A stretch of DNA of 64,000 nucleotides from contig NC_057792.1 in the NCBI RefSeq assembly GCF_014905175.1, positions 17,800,963 to 17,864,962 of the forward strand. The letters run 5' to 3'. Shown here piece after piece: positions 22,901 to 34,922 of this stretch (its first letter is position 1; each line of letters begins with the position of its first letter). A model generated the notes under the pieces. That model made no database searches. It was not told the origin of the DNA and saw only the letters and a program-made list of their open reading frames with translations. The stretch is from Aphidius gifuensis (lineage: Eukaryota > Arthropoda > Insecta > Hymenoptera > Braconidae). Position numbers and translations under genes: made by a program.

Positions 22901-24430
22901 TTCATCAGAAAATGGAGCTATATGTAAATCACCTCTTGATGGGAACATTCTTCCAGCTAAATTTTATAATAAAACAAATATAATATTATATTATATGAAA
23001 TTTTTTTGATGATTAATGATTAATAATTAATTTACCTGGAACAAGCCATTTTTTAGCATGAAGATAAGTCTCAAGCATTCTTTCATTGTATAACATGTAA
23101 CCCATTGGTTCACTGACAATACAATCAACACGTTCTGGTAATTCAATTTCTTCAATTTTACCAGCAATAACAACAATTTTATCACTTAAATTATTTGCAG
23201 CAACTAATAATTCAGCATGACTAGCCATATTACTTGCTTCAACAGCATATACTTTTTTAGCACCAGCTTGAATTGCAAAAAATGATAATATTCCAGAACC
23301 AGCACCAACATCAAGTACAATTTTATCTTTAAAATCAGATAAATTACCAAGTATTGCACGTTGATATGTACTTGTTCTTATATAATCTTGCATCATATTT
23401 TGTTGTTGTGATAAATATCCATAAAATTGAAAATATTGCATTGCTGAAAGATCCTCTGTTCTTTCATTAAATGCTGATATTCCCTTGCCATTTTTAAGCT
23501 TTAATATTTGAGAATGAAAATTACGAAAATCTAAAATTATAAAATAATATTTACATAGAATATTTAATACAAGTTATTAAATTGTTAATTTTGTATTTGA
23601 ATAAATTACCTGACTCATTGGAGAATGTCAAAAGAAGACTGTCAGAGTCAAGAGTAAACACATAACTTTTTGAAGAAACCCTGGAACACTCGGTTGTATG
23701 TGTCACCGGAAATTCAAGCAATTGTTTTGGCTCCTTGTCTGTTGAATTATCTGTAAAATCATTATTTTTCTTATTAAATACAAAAACAAAATTTATTTTT
23801 AATAAAGAAAAAAAAAAAAAATAAATATATAAACAAGACAAAGGACAATTACAATGCAAGCCAAACAATCATAAAATAAAATTGGCAAGTTAAGCATCTT
23901 TCCCAAACATTAAAACCGACAAAGGGATTCACCCGACCTGCTCCAATCTCCCACTTTTATATATTCCTCTAAATTCAAAGCCCAGGACATTCTTTATACC
24001 TCTCTCTTTCTCTTTCTCTTTTGTCATTTCTTTCTCTTTCTTAGAAACAAAATTAATTAATTTCTCTCAACAAAATGGAGCAAAAAAAATTACTCATATA
24101 CTTTTAACAATAACAATAAAATAAACATGACAATTAAAATGACAACAACAACAACAATAACAACAATGACATTTTTTTTTTTCTTTTGAAATTATGAATA
24201 TTTGGGCGTCCAGCAAGTTTGGTTATGTGTCGCGTCTCTTAAAAAATACCATAAAATAATATATAAATTTATAAAAATTAAATTAAACAATAATTACCAG
24301 ATAAAAATTCAATACTAATTCCTTGTGGATCATAATTAATATTGAGTGACACTGGTTCACAATATTTAGGTATTGATTGTCCATTGTTTGACAAAGTCGA
24401 TACTGACACCGCGCGAAATGCTTTCGCCAT
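19946..24430 (-). CDS. Art4: CARM1/PRMT4 arginine methyltransferase (Art4)
   Basis: CARM1 deposits asymmetric dimethylarginine on histone H3 and coactivators, using S-adenosylmethionine, in the nucleus. Eight exons (24430-24298, 23750-23610, 23530-23036, 22956-22690, 22599-22377, 22294-22008, 20347-20205, 20074-19946) join with consistent phases to give 605 residues, the usual CARM1 length. An N-terminal PH-like domain (about 1-110) is followed by the family string ERTEDLSAMQYFQFYGYLSQ, the SAM-binding VLDVGAGSGILSFFA (about 163), the double-E loop SEPMGYMLYNERMLE (about 231-245) and the THW loop LTHWYQVRC. The C-terminal tail is rich in G, S, N and Q, as in CARM1 coactivation domains. Reading through the 22008 donor instead would add GKGWFDPSLYHYSL and stop at 21964, a possible alternative short C-terminus. 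The 1.66 kb last large intron is AT-rich and empty. Confidence 0.95.
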
Positions 24431-25835
24431 TTTTACAATACCGCGTGCGTTTTTGTAATGTGTTAGAAAAATTTCTTTTTTTTTTTTTTTTTCTATTTAC
24501 ATTAACATAAACACATACACACACGTACACTTGTAATTAATAATTAATTTTATATTATTTCTAAAAATATATTTTAATTATTATTATATAAATATAATAA
24601 TAATAATAATTATTTTTTTTAATATTAAAAGAAATAATAAAATGTAAATTATTAGTGTTTCGCGTCCTGGAACCGGGCAAAAACCGGGAACGACAGCAGC
24701 AGTGTGTGTGGCACGCTCGACGCCCTCCCTCTCTTTGTCTATCTCCCCCCTTTTTGATTTTCTCTCCTCTCTCTCTCTCTCACTCTCTCAAGATAATCTC
24801 TATATAGTTGTATTTATAATACTATTATTATTATTATTGTCTAATATGTATATAGAAATACAATTATAAAAGAGCATATAATAGAAAAAAAAAAAAAAAA
24901 AAATTTACTATTCTACCCTTTGTCGCACACGCGCGGGTCCTACGCGAAGATGATGCTTTATCCCCTCTTTTTCATATATATATTATTTTGCTGAGACTGC
25001 CAAAACTAGTGAGATGTATTGCTTGCTTATGTATCTCATATATATATGTACAATTTGGTCTTGATTTGCGTTTGCTCAATGTTCCCAATGAGAGGGGAAT
25101 TGCCCAGGATACCAAAGCATCTCGATTTCCCCTTTGTTGCTCCTTTATTGCACTAAAATTTTTTAATCCTATATTATTATTGACTAAACAAAATATTTTA
25201 AATGATTATTACATTATTTTTATTTACATAAAGTTTATTATTAATTAAATAATTAATAATTACTTGATTAATTAATAATTATTAATGGTTGATTTAGTAT
25301 TGAATCAGTTAATTAATTAATTTATTGATTTATATTGTAGAAAATTAAAATTATTACAAACAGATTTTTAATTTAATTTTTGAGTCAATTATTTTATTGA
25401 TTTTTAAGTTTTAAAAAATTTCGCGGGTTTTTTTTTTTTTTAAGATGGCGGACCAATATGGCGTTAGAAAAAAAAAAAAATAAAAAAAAAACAACAACAA
25501 TTGTTATGCCGGTAAAATAAATAAATAAATAAATAAATAGATTTTGAGTAATATTATTATTTATTTTATTTTATTGATATTATGGTAATTGCAAAGTGGA
25601 TAAATTTTAATAAAAAAAATAATAATTTAGTCAATATATATTTACAAATATTATTTTGATTAATTTCGGTGGTGATGTTTACGCGTCAGTGTGAAGCCAA
25701 ATAATTGCTTCCATTATTGACTGTATGATTATATTTTTTTGACATAATAATAATTGTTAAATTCAAATATTGATAAAGATAAATAAAGATAATAAATTTT
25801 GCTATATTTATTGACATAAAACACATTAAAAAATC
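24431..25835. promoter_or_regulatory. Head-to-head promoter region of CARM1 and ALG10
   Basis: This 1.4 kb gap separates divergent starts. A GC-richer core at about 24655-24800 (CCGGGCAAAAACCGGGAA, then long CT runs) and a second patch at 24915-24960 (CGCACACGCGCGGG) look like CARM1 promoter sequence. A patch at about 25420-25465 with AAGATGGCGGAC and one at 25665-25700 probably belong to ALG10. A small open frame at 24988-25248 has no support as a gene. Confidence 0.5.
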
Positions 25836-27492
25836 ATGAGTATCTTTGTTGATAAATTGAAAGGTTTAAGTGTGTTATTCAACAGCTGGATTATTCAGCG
25901 AGTAACAATTTTTTTATTTATAACATCTGCAACAATATTATTTTATTTATTAAACAATGTACAACGTAATTATTACATTGACGAGGCATTTCACATACCT
26001 CAAACTCAAAAATACTGTTCTGGAAATTTTTTTGAGGTAAAATATATTCAATTGTTTAATATCTTTAATTAACAAAATATATAATATAAATAATTAATTT
26101 ATTTTTCAGTGGGATAAAAAAATAACAACACTTCCTGGACTTTATTTATTATCAGCTGGTTTATTAGCTCCATTGAAGCAATGCAATACAATTTCTCTCA
26201 GAGGAATAAATCTCATTTTGACAATATTAAATCTCTATGTAACTTATAAAATAGTAAAAGGAAAATCATGGAGTAAAAATATCAAACAATCATCATCTTG
26301 GTTGCCTTTAGCTGTTGCTTTTAGTATTGCTCTTTTACCACCATTATTTTTCTGGTTCTTTTTGTATTACACTGATGTTTTGTCGACAAATCTTGTTCTT
26401 CTAATGTTTCTATTGCATCAAAATGAATTTTACAAAAGTTCAGCAATAATTGGCAAGTTATTAACACAACAATTTATCAACAATAGACCTAATATAGTGT
26501 TTGTTTTTTTTTTTTAAATAGGTGGATTGTCTATTCTCGTTAGACAAACAAATATTATTTGGATTTTTATGATTGCTGGTGAACGAGCAATAAGTCTCAT
26601 TGAACTTCAAACACCAAGAAGCATCGAAACACTTGTATCACGTGGAATGCACACTGGTCCACAACATGCCAAAGTAAAACAATTAAAATCTATTAATTAT
26701 CAATTAACATTTAATAAATTTTCAACTGTATAAATTATTTTCTTTTAATTTTTGTTTCAGCTTGTTTGGGCAAATGTAATGCATCATGTTAAACAAGGAA
26801 AAGTTGTTCGTTTTTTCATTGAAATGATTAAAGATTTGTCTTGTCATGTTGCAGTGGCAATTGCCTTTATTTTATTTGTTATTTTTAACAAAGGAATTGT
26901 TGTAGGTGATAGAAATGCACATACACCAGTTATTCATTTGCCTCAATTATTTTATTTCTCAGTATTTTTTGGTAGTTTTGCGTGGCCCTATGTTTTGCCA
27001 AATTGGAAAAACTATTTTACAATAATTAAAAAACACTGGATAATTGCAAGTAGTTTATTTGCATTGATGACAATTATTGTTCATAATAATACACTTGTAC
27101 ATCCTTATGTACTTGCTGATAATAGACATTATGTTTTTTATATTTGGAACAAAATAATGGGACGATATTTATTAGTTAAATATCTTTTAATTCCAATTTA
27201 TGGATTTTTCATGTACAGTTTATTTGTGTTATTGAAAAATTTAAAATTTCTAACAAAATTATTTATTATCTTTTGTATATGTGTTGTACTTGTACCACAA
27301 TTACTACTTGAACCAAGATATTTTGTTATTCCATATATTATTGTTCGTTTGAATATGCCACAGCCAAAATTATGGCAAATAATTGCAGAATTAATGACAT
27401 GTTTAATTGTTAATTTTTTACAATTTTATATATTTGTAACGAAAACATTTTATTGGACTGATGGTGAAGGACCACAAAGAATATCTTGGTAA
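25836..27492 (+). CDS. ALG10: ALG10 alpha-1,2-glucosyltransferase (ER N-glycan assembly)
   Basis: ALG10 adds the third and last glucose, alpha-1,2 linked, from dolichyl-phosphate-glucose to the lipid-linked oligosaccharide in the ER lumen. Four exons (25836-26036, 26110-26452, 26522-26673, 26761-27492) join in frame to give 475 residues with about a dozen hydrophobic segments. Family motifs are YIDEAFHIPQTQKYC at about residue 47, LPGLYLLSAG, SILVRQTNIIW, and HPYVLADNRHYVFYIW in the second half. The C-terminus is conserved (EPRYFVIPY). The second intron starts with GC instead of GT: exon 2 ends ATT G and is followed by GCAAGT, and only this junction keeps the frame into GGATTGTCT. AATAAA at 27722-27727 can end the transcript. 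Confidence 0.94.
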
Positions 27493-28197
27493 AATTATTT
27501 TCAGTCTAAATAATATCAAAAAAGAAATACATATTTTATAATTAGTTTTGTAGTGAATTTGTTTGATTTAAAAAAGATAATTTAATAATTAAATTATTAT
27601 ATGTAGAGTTTAATCAAAATTTAAAAATTCATTAATTGATTTTAACTATTTAAATAATCCATTGTATTTTTCATATTTAAATAATATATTTTTGTAATTA
27701 TTTCATTTGATAAAACAATGGAATAAATAGGTTTTTTTTTTTTATATAAATTTCATATTAATGCTTTGAAGCATTTATTTATAAAATATTTTTTTATTTA
27801 CTCGTAGTAATTATTTGTTTGATTTAATTATATCATTTTTGCACAAAATATTATATAGCTTATTAAATATATGAATAAAATTATAATATTTTGAAATTTA
27901 ATAATGTTGTTATTTGTTTATAATTTTTTTGTTTATTTATGACGAAAAAATTAGTTATTATTTTTACCGTTTGGCGATTGTCGGCGCAGTTCTCAGAAGT
28001 GTTTTGTTTCTAACGGTTTTTCGACGTGTGCAAGCTCATCAATTTTGCAATGATTTTGTCATCATTTTAACAGTTTAAATTCATCTAATTAATTGTATTT
28101 TAATATTCAATGTATTCGTTAATTTATTGTGAATCTAGTGAGTGATAAATTATAACCCAATTGTGTGTTATTTTGAAACAAACAAGGCATTTTGCTG
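27493..28197. promoter_or_regulatory. ALG10 3' flank, then a promoter-like patch
   Basis: The first 400 bases are AT-rich 3' flank. From about 27965 to 28045 the sequence becomes less AT-rich (GGCGATTGTCGGCGCAGTTC, then TTTTTCGACGTGTGC), consistent with a core promoter and 5' leader for the exon at 28198. Confidence 0.4.
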
Positions 28198-28259
28198 ATG
28201 GCGATCTGGACAGAGGACATTGATGAATTTTTTAGTGTAAAAAATGCAACAAAAAAAAG
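28198..28259 (+). CDS. Isolated candidate first coding exon (gene not identified)
   Basis: ATG at 28198 opens 20 codons, MAIWTEDIDEFFSVKNATKK, ending at an AAG|GTAAAT donor after base 28259 with two bases left over. The promoter-like patch and leader-length spacing upstream and the non-AT codon content support a real exon. No following plus-strand exon with a phase-2 acceptor could be found before GlcAT-P on the other strand. The continuation may be far downstream in the gene-free 31-42 kb stretch, or the exon may be a remnant. I do not recognise the peptide. Confidence 0.4.
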
Positions 28260-29240
28260 GTAAATAAATTTTATTACTCATTTTGTTTATATTAACATGA
28301 TTAATAATTAAATAAATAATAGTTTATATTTTTAATTTGTTTATAAGAGGCACAATAAACTATATTATTTATTGTTACGATTTTTATTTGTAATACATTT
28401 TTTTATTTTATTTTTTTTTTTATACATTTCAATTATTTTATTTATTTACAAACTGATAACATAAAAATAACTTATCAACTATATTTTTTCTTTACAATAG
28501 ATAATTCAATTAATTAAATAACTAGTTTTATTTATTTTTATATTTTTGGTATTCAATTATGAGTTATTTTTTTATCAAACAATTTTATTTTATTTCAAAT
28601 GATAAAGTTTTTTTCTATCCCTGCAACTGCCCTTGTATTTTTTTTTCAATGATTTTTTCTTTCAACAAAATGGCTAATTAATTTTTTTTTTGAATTATTA
28701 TTGCTTTATTATTTAATAGTCATAATATAAATTTTCGTCAATATGGTATAAGACAATTTATTAAATATTTTCATGGAATATTATTTATTTTTTAAGAAAT
28801 TTTATGATTGAAAGAATTTTTTTTTTTTATAAATACTAATTATATTTTTTTCTTATGAGAAAAAAATTTTTTTTTTTTATTAAACTGGTCAAAGTACTCA
28901 GTGCACAAATCGGAAGCGCTTAAAATTTATATCACTTTTTTTTTTTTCGACATATAAAAAAAAAAATTAAGTAATTTATTTTAATAAATTATAAAAGTCT
29001 AAATTAATTTACAGTATTAATTAAGTCTAAATAAAACTAAAATCAGGTAAAACAATGAATTTCTAAAAGTGACAATTGTTATAATAATAATAATAATAAT
29101 AACAACAACAACAAAGTTCTAGTTGTTCAAGATAAAAAGTCATTCATAGGCACTGAATCACATTATTGCATTATGTAAATAACGAAACAAAAAAAAATTA
29201 GTAAAACAACTGATAAATTGAACAAAATAATAAATCCATA
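28260..29240. other. AT-rich non-coding stretch
   Basis: Poly-T/poly-A runs, a (TAA)n/(CAA)n tract at about 29083-29113, and nothing that reads as an exon. The right end must include the 3' UTR of the GlcAT gene. Confidence 0.4.
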
Positions 29241-30880
29241 TCATACAATTTGTTGTTTAAGTTGAACAAGATTAGTATTATTATGTATCTTCATATTTAA
29301 TGGTAAACTTGGATTATTTTTTTTAGTTTGTGTATGCCATGCAAGTACACGTGTACAATTATCACCAAAAAATTCAGCTTCAGTTGGTTCAAATGGTGTT
29401 AAACTTCTTAAAAATCCATCTTCTTCAAAACCAGCACGATATGGCATAATGGCATTTGGTCGTTGATGAAGAAATTTAACACTAACAGCAAAACCAGCCA
29501 TATCAACTGGAAATTTACGTCCTGCTATCCATCCATCATAAAAACCAATAAATTTACCATTTTTAATAATTGGTGAACTTAAACCATAACTCGTACATAA
29601 ACCAACAGGAAATAATGATACTTTTTTTGTTCGTCTTATCTATTTTAAACAAAACACAAATCATTTAATTAATTAATTAATTAACTATTAATTGATATAT
29701 CTTACCTCTTTAAAAAGATCAATGTCATAAGTATTATCATCATCAGCAAAATAAAAAACACCATCAGTTGCATTTGCTCTGATCCAACTTAATCCACGAT
29801 TTCTATTTGATACACCACGTGGTTTAGCACCTTTTTTTAATTTATATTTATCTGGCATTGGTGCTGAAAAATATAATATAAATTAAAATATTAAATTAAA
29901 TAAATTATTATATATTTTTTATAAAAAAACAAACCAATTAAATGTTCAAATTTTAATCCAGTACGTTCAAGTAATTGTGTTACTTGTTTTGTTGGAATTT
30001 TACTATCTTCAATGACAAGCCAATGTATGTTATCAACAAGCATCAATGTATGTGACATTCTAGTTAGTTCTGGTATCTGTTCTGATCTTCTGTATGTTGG
30101 TGTTATGATGTACAATGGCTCAAGGGTGTTATTGACTTGTTTTAAATCTACCAAACTTGATGATTTTGTTGATGATGGTGTTAATGTATTATCATGTGTT
30201 GATTTTATCAATAATTGACTCAAAAGTTCTTGTATTATTAACTCTGTTATATCTGGACTTAAACCTTTTATATATTGCACTGAACGAACAGCATTTTTAA
30301 TCTGAAATAATAATTAAAAAAATTATTTTTATTATTTTTTTTTTTTGATGATATTGCTGGTTTATTTGGTTTTTTTTTTTTCATTTTATTTTTGAGTGGT
30401 ACTCATTAACTGCACGATGACATTATAATGAGATTCTTGTTCCACCTTTTGCACATTCATTATCTTTAACAATGCTACGACAAGATAATAGGCGAATGAA
30501 AACGTTGATGACATAAGTTAAATTTATAGCTTCAATATTATATTCTCAATTACAAATAAAATATCTTGTTTTTATTATTAAATTTATATCTATTTAACGC
30601 TGAATATTCTTGTTTGATAAATTAAATTTTACTTTACTTCATTTACAAATTAATAAATGTCAGAAAAATATTAATAACAAGTTCTTTTTTTTATTACCGT
30701 ATCTTCTGTAATTTTACGAGATCCATTGTCATCTTCGAGTGAAATAAATGCTGCTGAATCAGCACCATTGAAACTGGCCAATTGATCATATCGAACGACA
30801 TTCGATAAATGATATTGATAAAATAATACACATAAACCAATGAAGGCAATAAGTCCCACCTTCATCGTTGGCTTCATCAT
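29241..30880 (-). CDS. GlcAT-P/S-type beta-1,3-glucuronosyltransferase (B3GAT family)
   Basis: This type II Golgi enzyme transfers glucuronic acid from UDP-GlcA to a terminal galactose, either in the proteoglycan linker or on HNK-1-like glycans. Four exons (30880-30698, 30301-29935, 29863-29706, 29639-29241) join in phase to give 368 residues. A short cytosolic tail and one membrane anchor (VGLIAFIGLCVLFYQYHL) precede a stem of about 60 residues. The catalytic domain shows YIITPTYRRSEQIPELTRM, GVSNRNRGLSWIRA, the DXD-type motif FADDDNTYD, YDGWIAGRKFPVDMAGF and the catalytic glutamate region GFEEDGFLRSL. RRSEQIPELTRMSHTL is closer to GlcAT-P/S than to GlcAT-I. An acceptor (TTACAG) ends at 30889, eight bases before the ATG, so the 5' UTR is spliced and the promoter lies upstream in 31-42 kb. 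Confidence 0.92.
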
Positions 30881-33800
30881 ATCTGTGTCTGTAATTTTTT
30901 TTTTTTAAATAACATTTTTTATATATTGACGAAATAATTATCAATTTATCAATGAACAAACAACATATATCAAAAAATAAATATACACTATTATTATGTT
31001 GATATATTTTCAAGTATTACAATCAACTTGTTAGATTATTGATAATACTTTTGTCAATCAATTCAATGAAAATACAAAATCGAAACAGATAAAAAATTTA
31101 TTTTTAAAATACTATTTTTAATAAATAATAATATAAAATCTTGTTATTTCTATTTTTTTTTATCTGTTTTTATAATTGCGACAAGGTGAAGATAAAAAAT
31201 CTAATTTTATGTTTGTACATCAAAGAGTTTACGAATAATGATTTTTTTTTTTTTTTTATTTCAATTTCTTTAAATTGAATTTAAAAAAAAAAATAGTAAT
31301 CGATGCGGAGAGGTGAAGAGTACATATAACAATTGTGATGACGCGTTTGGTATATTCATTATTGAGTGATTAAATTATTGCTTGGGGTATATGCATATAA
31401 ATGACTCAAGTGCCTATTTTGTTAATCATCAAATAAATTCATGAACAACAAGTCTTCCGGTTTAATTTTTTGTACATAACTCGTCATTATTTTTGATGGT
31501 TTTTATTTCTTATTTCAAAGAGTTTTATTTGCGATGATGTTTATGATTTTATATTCAAATTATTGATAGTCAATAGTCATTTTGTTTGATAACATATTGT
31601 CAATAAAAAATTGTCATTGAGTTTGTCACAAGTATTTTTTTATTTAAATAAATAAAGAAATATTTATTCGTGAATTTTCTTTCCATTGTTTTACTAACAT
31701 GTCTTTCAAATTATCAGTCAAAGGATTGAATTATTAATTAGAAATTGGAAAATGATATACCAATATTTACATATACATTGTTTGAATATCAAAATTAAAG
31801 ATAACATGATTTAAATAATTAATAAATGACCGATAAAATTGATATTACAATGATGAAATTAATGTATAAATTTAAAAGATAAAATGAATTTATTTATTTA
31901 TTTTATTTAATAATAATTAATAATTAATTTAATTTGTTAAATGAAATACGAAAATAATGAAAAGCTATACTTTTAAATAATTATTTGAGATGTTTTTTCT
32001 TTGAGATGAAATTAAAAAATAATACTTGTGAATTTTTCAAATTGATTTTTAATATAATAATAATTAAAAGACCAAACTTAACTGTTGTCATGAGACTTAT
32101 TGAGTAGCTTGGATTCTGATGTTTTATTAATAGTTACCCGCAGCTTGTTCATTTCAATATTAATATACCCAGACTCCAAAAAGAAAAAATAAAAAAAAAT
32201 GTAAAAATATATATTTAAATAATATTATTATCGAGCTTTCATTTAGACACACATTTATTATTTATTTATTAATAATTCACTTGATAAATCGTTGATCCAA
32301 TGTGACTTTGACTATTTTCCTTGACTATACAATTTAAACCGACTGAATATTTTTATATTTTTTTAGCTTTTAATTTTCTCAATCGATATTTTTGCTGATT
32401 AATTTTTCATAAGATATCAATAATACCATTTAATTATTAATAATTATAAATTATTTAAAAAATTTTTTCATAAATTATTTTTACAATTTTAAATTATTCA
32501 ATTTTTCTTCTATTTATTATTTATATTATTTTATTGATCTACATTAAAAAAAAAAAAATTAACGTAATTTTATATTTTATTAATTTAATGAGTAATAGAA
32601 ATAAAGAAAAGAGTTTTTCATTTATTTTTTTTAATATTTCATACCCGAATGCTACATGCGATTGCTGCCAAGTTTTTTTCCTTCTCTTCTCCGCCGATTT
32701 TCAAATTTTCTGCCACCCTGGAAATATAAAAAATTTAAATACCATCAATCAGTAGATTTGAATAATAAATTTTTTATTAAAATGACACATTGTACAAGGG
32801 TTTACCAAAAGACATTAGTCAAGAGAGTTTATGTGAAAAAAAAAATATATTTATCTGCATCAAAACCTCAAGGAGTTGATTACTTTTTCGTTGAAAAAAT
32901 AAAAGACTGAATTAAATGAAAGTAATCATCTGCAGTGATTAGAAAAATAATCTTAAGAATATTTTAAAATGATCCAAGGATACATCAAAATATTATTATC
33001 CTAGATCAAGATTTAAACTTCAGGTTAGATGAACAGATAGACTTATTTTTTTTTTTTACTTGAAAGTACTCAATTAATATATTTTTGCAAAACAGGAAAC
33101 ACAACTTCCTCGTAATAAACGATTGTCTGCAATTTGACCGATAGCAAAAATATTAACATCCGTACTAAATTTGATATAAAATTTATTCTCGTCTCAATAT
33201 TACTATAATTTACATCAATAATTATTTTATCTAAAGTCTAAATTAAATTATAAATATGTCAATTGATTTTTATTTTTATTTATAAAATAGTCATGATAAA
33301 TTTAAGTGTCGAAGAAAATCGTGTCAGTCTCAACTCAGTACATATATCGTTTGCGCATTTCTGCAAATAAATTATCTCTGACTGCAGGTAATCGATAGAA
33401 TTTTTTTTTTTTTTTTTCAATTAAAAATGATTTTATTTATTCACAACAATGGGTTTATTTTTATAATGATATTATGCTGAGTAATATGAGCTGGATTGTG
33501 ACTAAATGGTTAAACTTAATTAGCTCAAATGTCGATTAATTTTTTTAAGAAAAAATATGTATATTCCATGAAATAATGTCTATCGCGATAAAAGAGAAAA
33601 GCTGGATTTCTTGGGATAACGACATTTATATAGGATGATTAATTAAAAAAAAAATTAACATAATGCTGTAGTTTATTTATTTTATTTTTTAAATGCATTT
33701 TTTAATAAATAGAATTTTTTTATTTTCAAAGTATATCGTCATTAAAATGTTAAAAGGTAAATTTTATATGGCTTTGAAGAGTTTCACTTTGATAAAAAGT

Positions 33801-34899
33801 GAAAATAAAAAGTAATGTAAAATACTTTAAATGTCGTATTGTATAAGGAAAAAATAAAAAAAATTATCAACTACTGTGTGTGACAATTAAGGTGGTTATC
33901 GTATTTTTTTTTTTTTTTTATTTATTCATATCAATAATACTATACTATCAAAGTGACTAAGAAAAAAAAATTTCAAATAAAATCAAGTGTGAAATTTTAG
34001 TTTAAATAAAAATTTAATTTTTTTCGTGGAATCTTTTTTGTTTTAGAATTAACGAGCTTTATTTTTTATAAAAAAAATCCACAAAAAAAATTTTAATTGT
34101 TAGCTTTTAAAGATAGTCTTATCAGTGAAAAAAAAATAAAAAAAAAAAACCGAAAATTTAATATTATGGCTATCAGTTTTAAAAACTTGAAAAAAGTCAA
34201 ATATAATTAAAATTAAAAAACAAAAATATCAAAGTACTTGACAACTTTGTTCTATATAAAAAAAAATTATCCAAATTATTTTTTTTTTTCTACATATATC
34301 AATTTTATACACACAGATGTTGTAAAAAAATTTAAATAAAATTAAAACATATTAATCAACACAGTCAATACATTTTAATTTAAAAAAAAAAATATTATAA
34401 AAATTAAAAAGATAAATTAAATATCTTACTAATGATTTTATGTTTTTGCATTTTTAAAAATGTTATCTTCATAATCCTCGAAACAATAAAACACACACAC
34501 TCGTTGATAAAAAAACATCTAATTATCACGTCTGATTGTAAAAAAAAAATAAATAAAAACCACTAAATTAATATAAAAATTTATAATATTAATTTAAATT
34601 ATGTAATACTATTTTAATTTTTATAATTAAAATAAAATATTAATAATAAAAATCAATTTCATTTATAAAACTTGGTTTAACAATATATTGTTTAATAATA
34701 TTCAACCAAGATTATTTAAGATGCACAATTACCGGTATTAATAAGCAGTTTGATGCAGATTCAAGTTACCAAGTTGAATTCAAACTGACGGTGCATATGC
34801 TTTGTGTGCTTGACACCCCTCCATCAGGCACATCTGTCGCGCGAGTTTCTTGCCAAAACAGCATGACTTTCCTACCAATCAACGATCACAATACCCGTA

Positions 34900-34922
34900 T
34901 CACGTGACAATTTCATCACGTG
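34900..34922. promoter_or_regulatory. Paired palindromic E-boxes (CACGTG)
   Basis: ATCACGTG occurs twice, with CACGTG cores at 34901-34906 and 34917-34922, 16 bases apart, inside the GC-richer island at 34.7-34.9 kb. CACGTG is the site for USF, MITF/TFEB and MYC-type bHLH factors. This is the best promoter candidate for the GlcAT leader exon. Confidence 0.45.
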
